In this document: positions 4,918 through 6,243 of the stretch, one piece after another
Position numbering within the stretch: position 1 is the stretch's first letter
Layout: each line of letters begins with the position of its first letter
Origin: CAYWIT01 sp964458415
Lineage (GTDB): Bacteria > Pseudomonadota > Alphaproteobacteria > Micavibrionales > UBA2020
NCBI GenBank assembly: GCA_964458415.1
Contig: CAYWIT010000033.1
Location: 1-6,243 of the forward strand
DNA: 6,243 nt
Reading direction: 5' to 3'
Notes under the pieces: generated by a model
What the model was told of the DNA's origin: nothing
Seen by the model: only the letters and a program-made list of their open reading frames with translations
The model's database searches: none
Translations under genes and position numbers: made by a program

Positions 4918-6243
4918 CTACACCAGCCTGCTTTTTTCCATCGCCGCGCGGATAAAGGCGGTGAACAGCGGATGCGGCGCAAAGGGTTTCGATTTCAGCT
5001 CGGGATGGAACTGCACGCCGACAAACCACGGATGCTCTTTCAGCTCGACGATCTCCGGCAGCTTTTCGTCCGGCGAAAGCCCGCTGAAAACAAGCCCCGC
5101 ATCTTCCAGCTGCTTTTTATAGGTTGTATTCACTTCATAACGATGACGGTGACGCTCGGAAATTGTTTCCGCCCCGTATATGTCGCGCACGCGCGACCCC
5201 GTCGCTAGTTTCGCCGGATAGGCTCCCAGACGCATCGTCCCGCCCAGATTGCCCGCCTCGTTCCGACGCTCGACATCCGCACCCTTCGCCCATTCGGTCA
5301 TCAGGCCCACAACAGGATTGCCATACTTGCCAAATTCGCTCGAGCCAACGTCATTCAGCCCCGCCGCGTGACGGGCAACTTCAATAACAGCCATCTGCAT
5401 GCCAAGACAAATGCCGAAATAGGGGATCTTGCGTTCCCGCGCGAATTGCACAGCGCGGATCTTGCCCTCGGTGCCGCGCTCGCCAAAGCCGCCTGGAACC
5501 AGAATGCCATCGACCCCTTCCAGCAAATGGCCGCTCTCGGCTTTCTCCATGTCTTCGGCGTTCAGCCAGTTCAGATTCACCTTGACGTTATTGGCGATAC
5601 CGCCATGGGTCAGCGCCTCGCCCAAAGATTTGTAACTGTCGAGGAAGGTCGTGTATTTTCCGACGATGCCAATCGTCACCTGACCTTCGGGATGCTCGAT
5701 GCGGTGAACGATTTCCTGCCACTTCGACAAATTCGGCATGGGGGCCGCCATGTCGAAATATTTCAGCACCTGCTCGTCCAGCCCCTCGTTGTGATAGCTG
5801 ATCGGCACCTGATAAATGCTGGAAACATCCAGCGCGGAAATGACCCGCTCCTGCTGGATATTGCAGAACAGCGCAATTTTCCGCTTCTCCTCAATCGGAA
5901 TTTCGCGGTCCGCGCGCACCAGCAGGATAGCCGGCTGAATCCCGACGGAGAGCAGCTCTTTCACCGAATGCTGCGTAGGCTTGGTCTTGAGTTCGCCCGC
6001 TGTTTTGATATAAGGCATCAGCGTCACATGGATGAACAGCGCGTTCTTCAGGCCAACTTCATTGCCGAACTGGCGGATAGCCTCCAGAAACGGCAGACTC
6101 TCGATATCGCCGACAGTGCCGCCGATTTCGCAGATGATGAAATCCGCGTCGCCGTTATCGGAAGCGATGAATTCCTTGATCTCGTTGGTGATATGCGGAA
6201 TGACCTGCACGGTGGCGCCGAGATAATCGCCGCGCCGCTCCTT
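4918..6243 (-). CDS. pyrG: CTP synthase, partial (N-terminus beyond the window)
   Basis: CTP synthase converts UTP to CTP with ATP and glutamine-derived ammonia. 441 codons are visible, open to the right edge: the first visible residues are KERRGDYLGATVQVIPHIT, a known internal stretch of the synthetase domain, so about 100 N-terminal residues including the P-loop lie outside. Within the visible part are EIGGTVGDIES and KTKPTQHSVKELL of the synthetase domain. The class I glutamine amidotransferase domain follows, with GGFGERGTEGK, the nucleophile elbow PYFGICLGMQ (Cys279 of the visible part, codon 5409-5407), and GVQFHPELKSKP with the His413-Glu415 pair. An apparent start at 6210 is an internal Val codon (GTG), not the true start. 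The C-terminus is complete (stop TAG). The exonuclease gene follows with no spacer, so the two are probably one transcript. Confidence 0.97.
   Translation of the reverse strand, partial: KERRGDYLGATVQVIPHITNEIKEFIASDNGDADFIICEIGGTVGDIESLPFLEAIRQFGNEVGLKNALFIHVTLMPYIKTAGELKTKPTQHSVKELLSVGIQPAILLVRADREIPIEEKRKIALFCNIQQERVISALDVSSIYQVPISYHNEGLDEQVLKYFDMAAPMPNLSKWQEIVHRIEHPEGQVTIGIVGKYTTFLDSYKSLGEALTHGGIANNVKVNLNWLNAEDMEKAESGHLLEGVDGILVPGGFGERGTEGKIRAVQFARERKIPYFGICLGMQMAVIEVARHAAGLNDVGSSEFGKYGNPVVGLMTEWAKGADVERRNEAGNLGGTMRLGAYPAKLATGSRVRDIYGAETISERHRHRYEVNTTYKKQLEDAGLVFSGLSPDEKLPEIVELKEHPWFVGVQFHPELKSKPFAPHPLFTAFIRAAMEKSRLV

Overview
The window looks like a piece of an alphaproteobacterial chromosome of moderate GC content. 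Four things support this. A pyruvate dehydrogenase E2-E3 pair is followed by lipA and a COQ10/RatA-like gene, an order common in Alphaproteobacteria. The E3 has the CLNWGCIPTK active-site form. A palindromic element of the alphaproteobacterial REP type lies between E2 and E3. A sequence matching the CtrA box (TTAA-N7-TTAAC) precedes one gene. The species cannot be named from this sequence.

Layout: bases 1-97 hold the last 31 codons of an E2 acetyltransferase (pdhC type). A double-hairpin repeat at 103-156 separates it from lpdA (170-1564, + strand). A small unrecognised gene (1580-1801) runs on the minus strand, tail to tail with lpdA. A short AT-rich region at 1802-1935 carries a near-consensus sigma-70 promoter for the small gene and a TATAAT box facing lipA. 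lipA (1936-2889) and a START-fold COQ10/RatA-like gene (2893-3336) follow, 3 nt apart. The 62-nt gap at 3337-3398 has a perfect CtrA-type box and an 8-bp inverted repeat over the Shine-Dalgarno of an ankyrin-repeat gene (3399-4361). On the minus strand, pyrG (partial, 4918-6243) is followed with no gap by a DEDDh exonuclease gene (4378-4917). That pair converges on the ankyrin gene. No stretch longer than 300 bases lacks a gene.

Functionally, E2 and E3 belong to the pyruvate dehydrogenase complex. LipA makes the lipoyl cofactor that E2 carries and E3 re-oxidises. The COQ10-like protein probably links to ubiquinone and respiration. PyrG makes CTP. Most of the window is housekeeping. The less ordinary content is the small gene set against the operon between lpdA and lipA, the possibly cell-cycle-regulated ankyrin gene with its regulatory gap, and the in-frame pyrG-TAG-GTG-exonuclease junction. 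I see no complete new multi-gene system.
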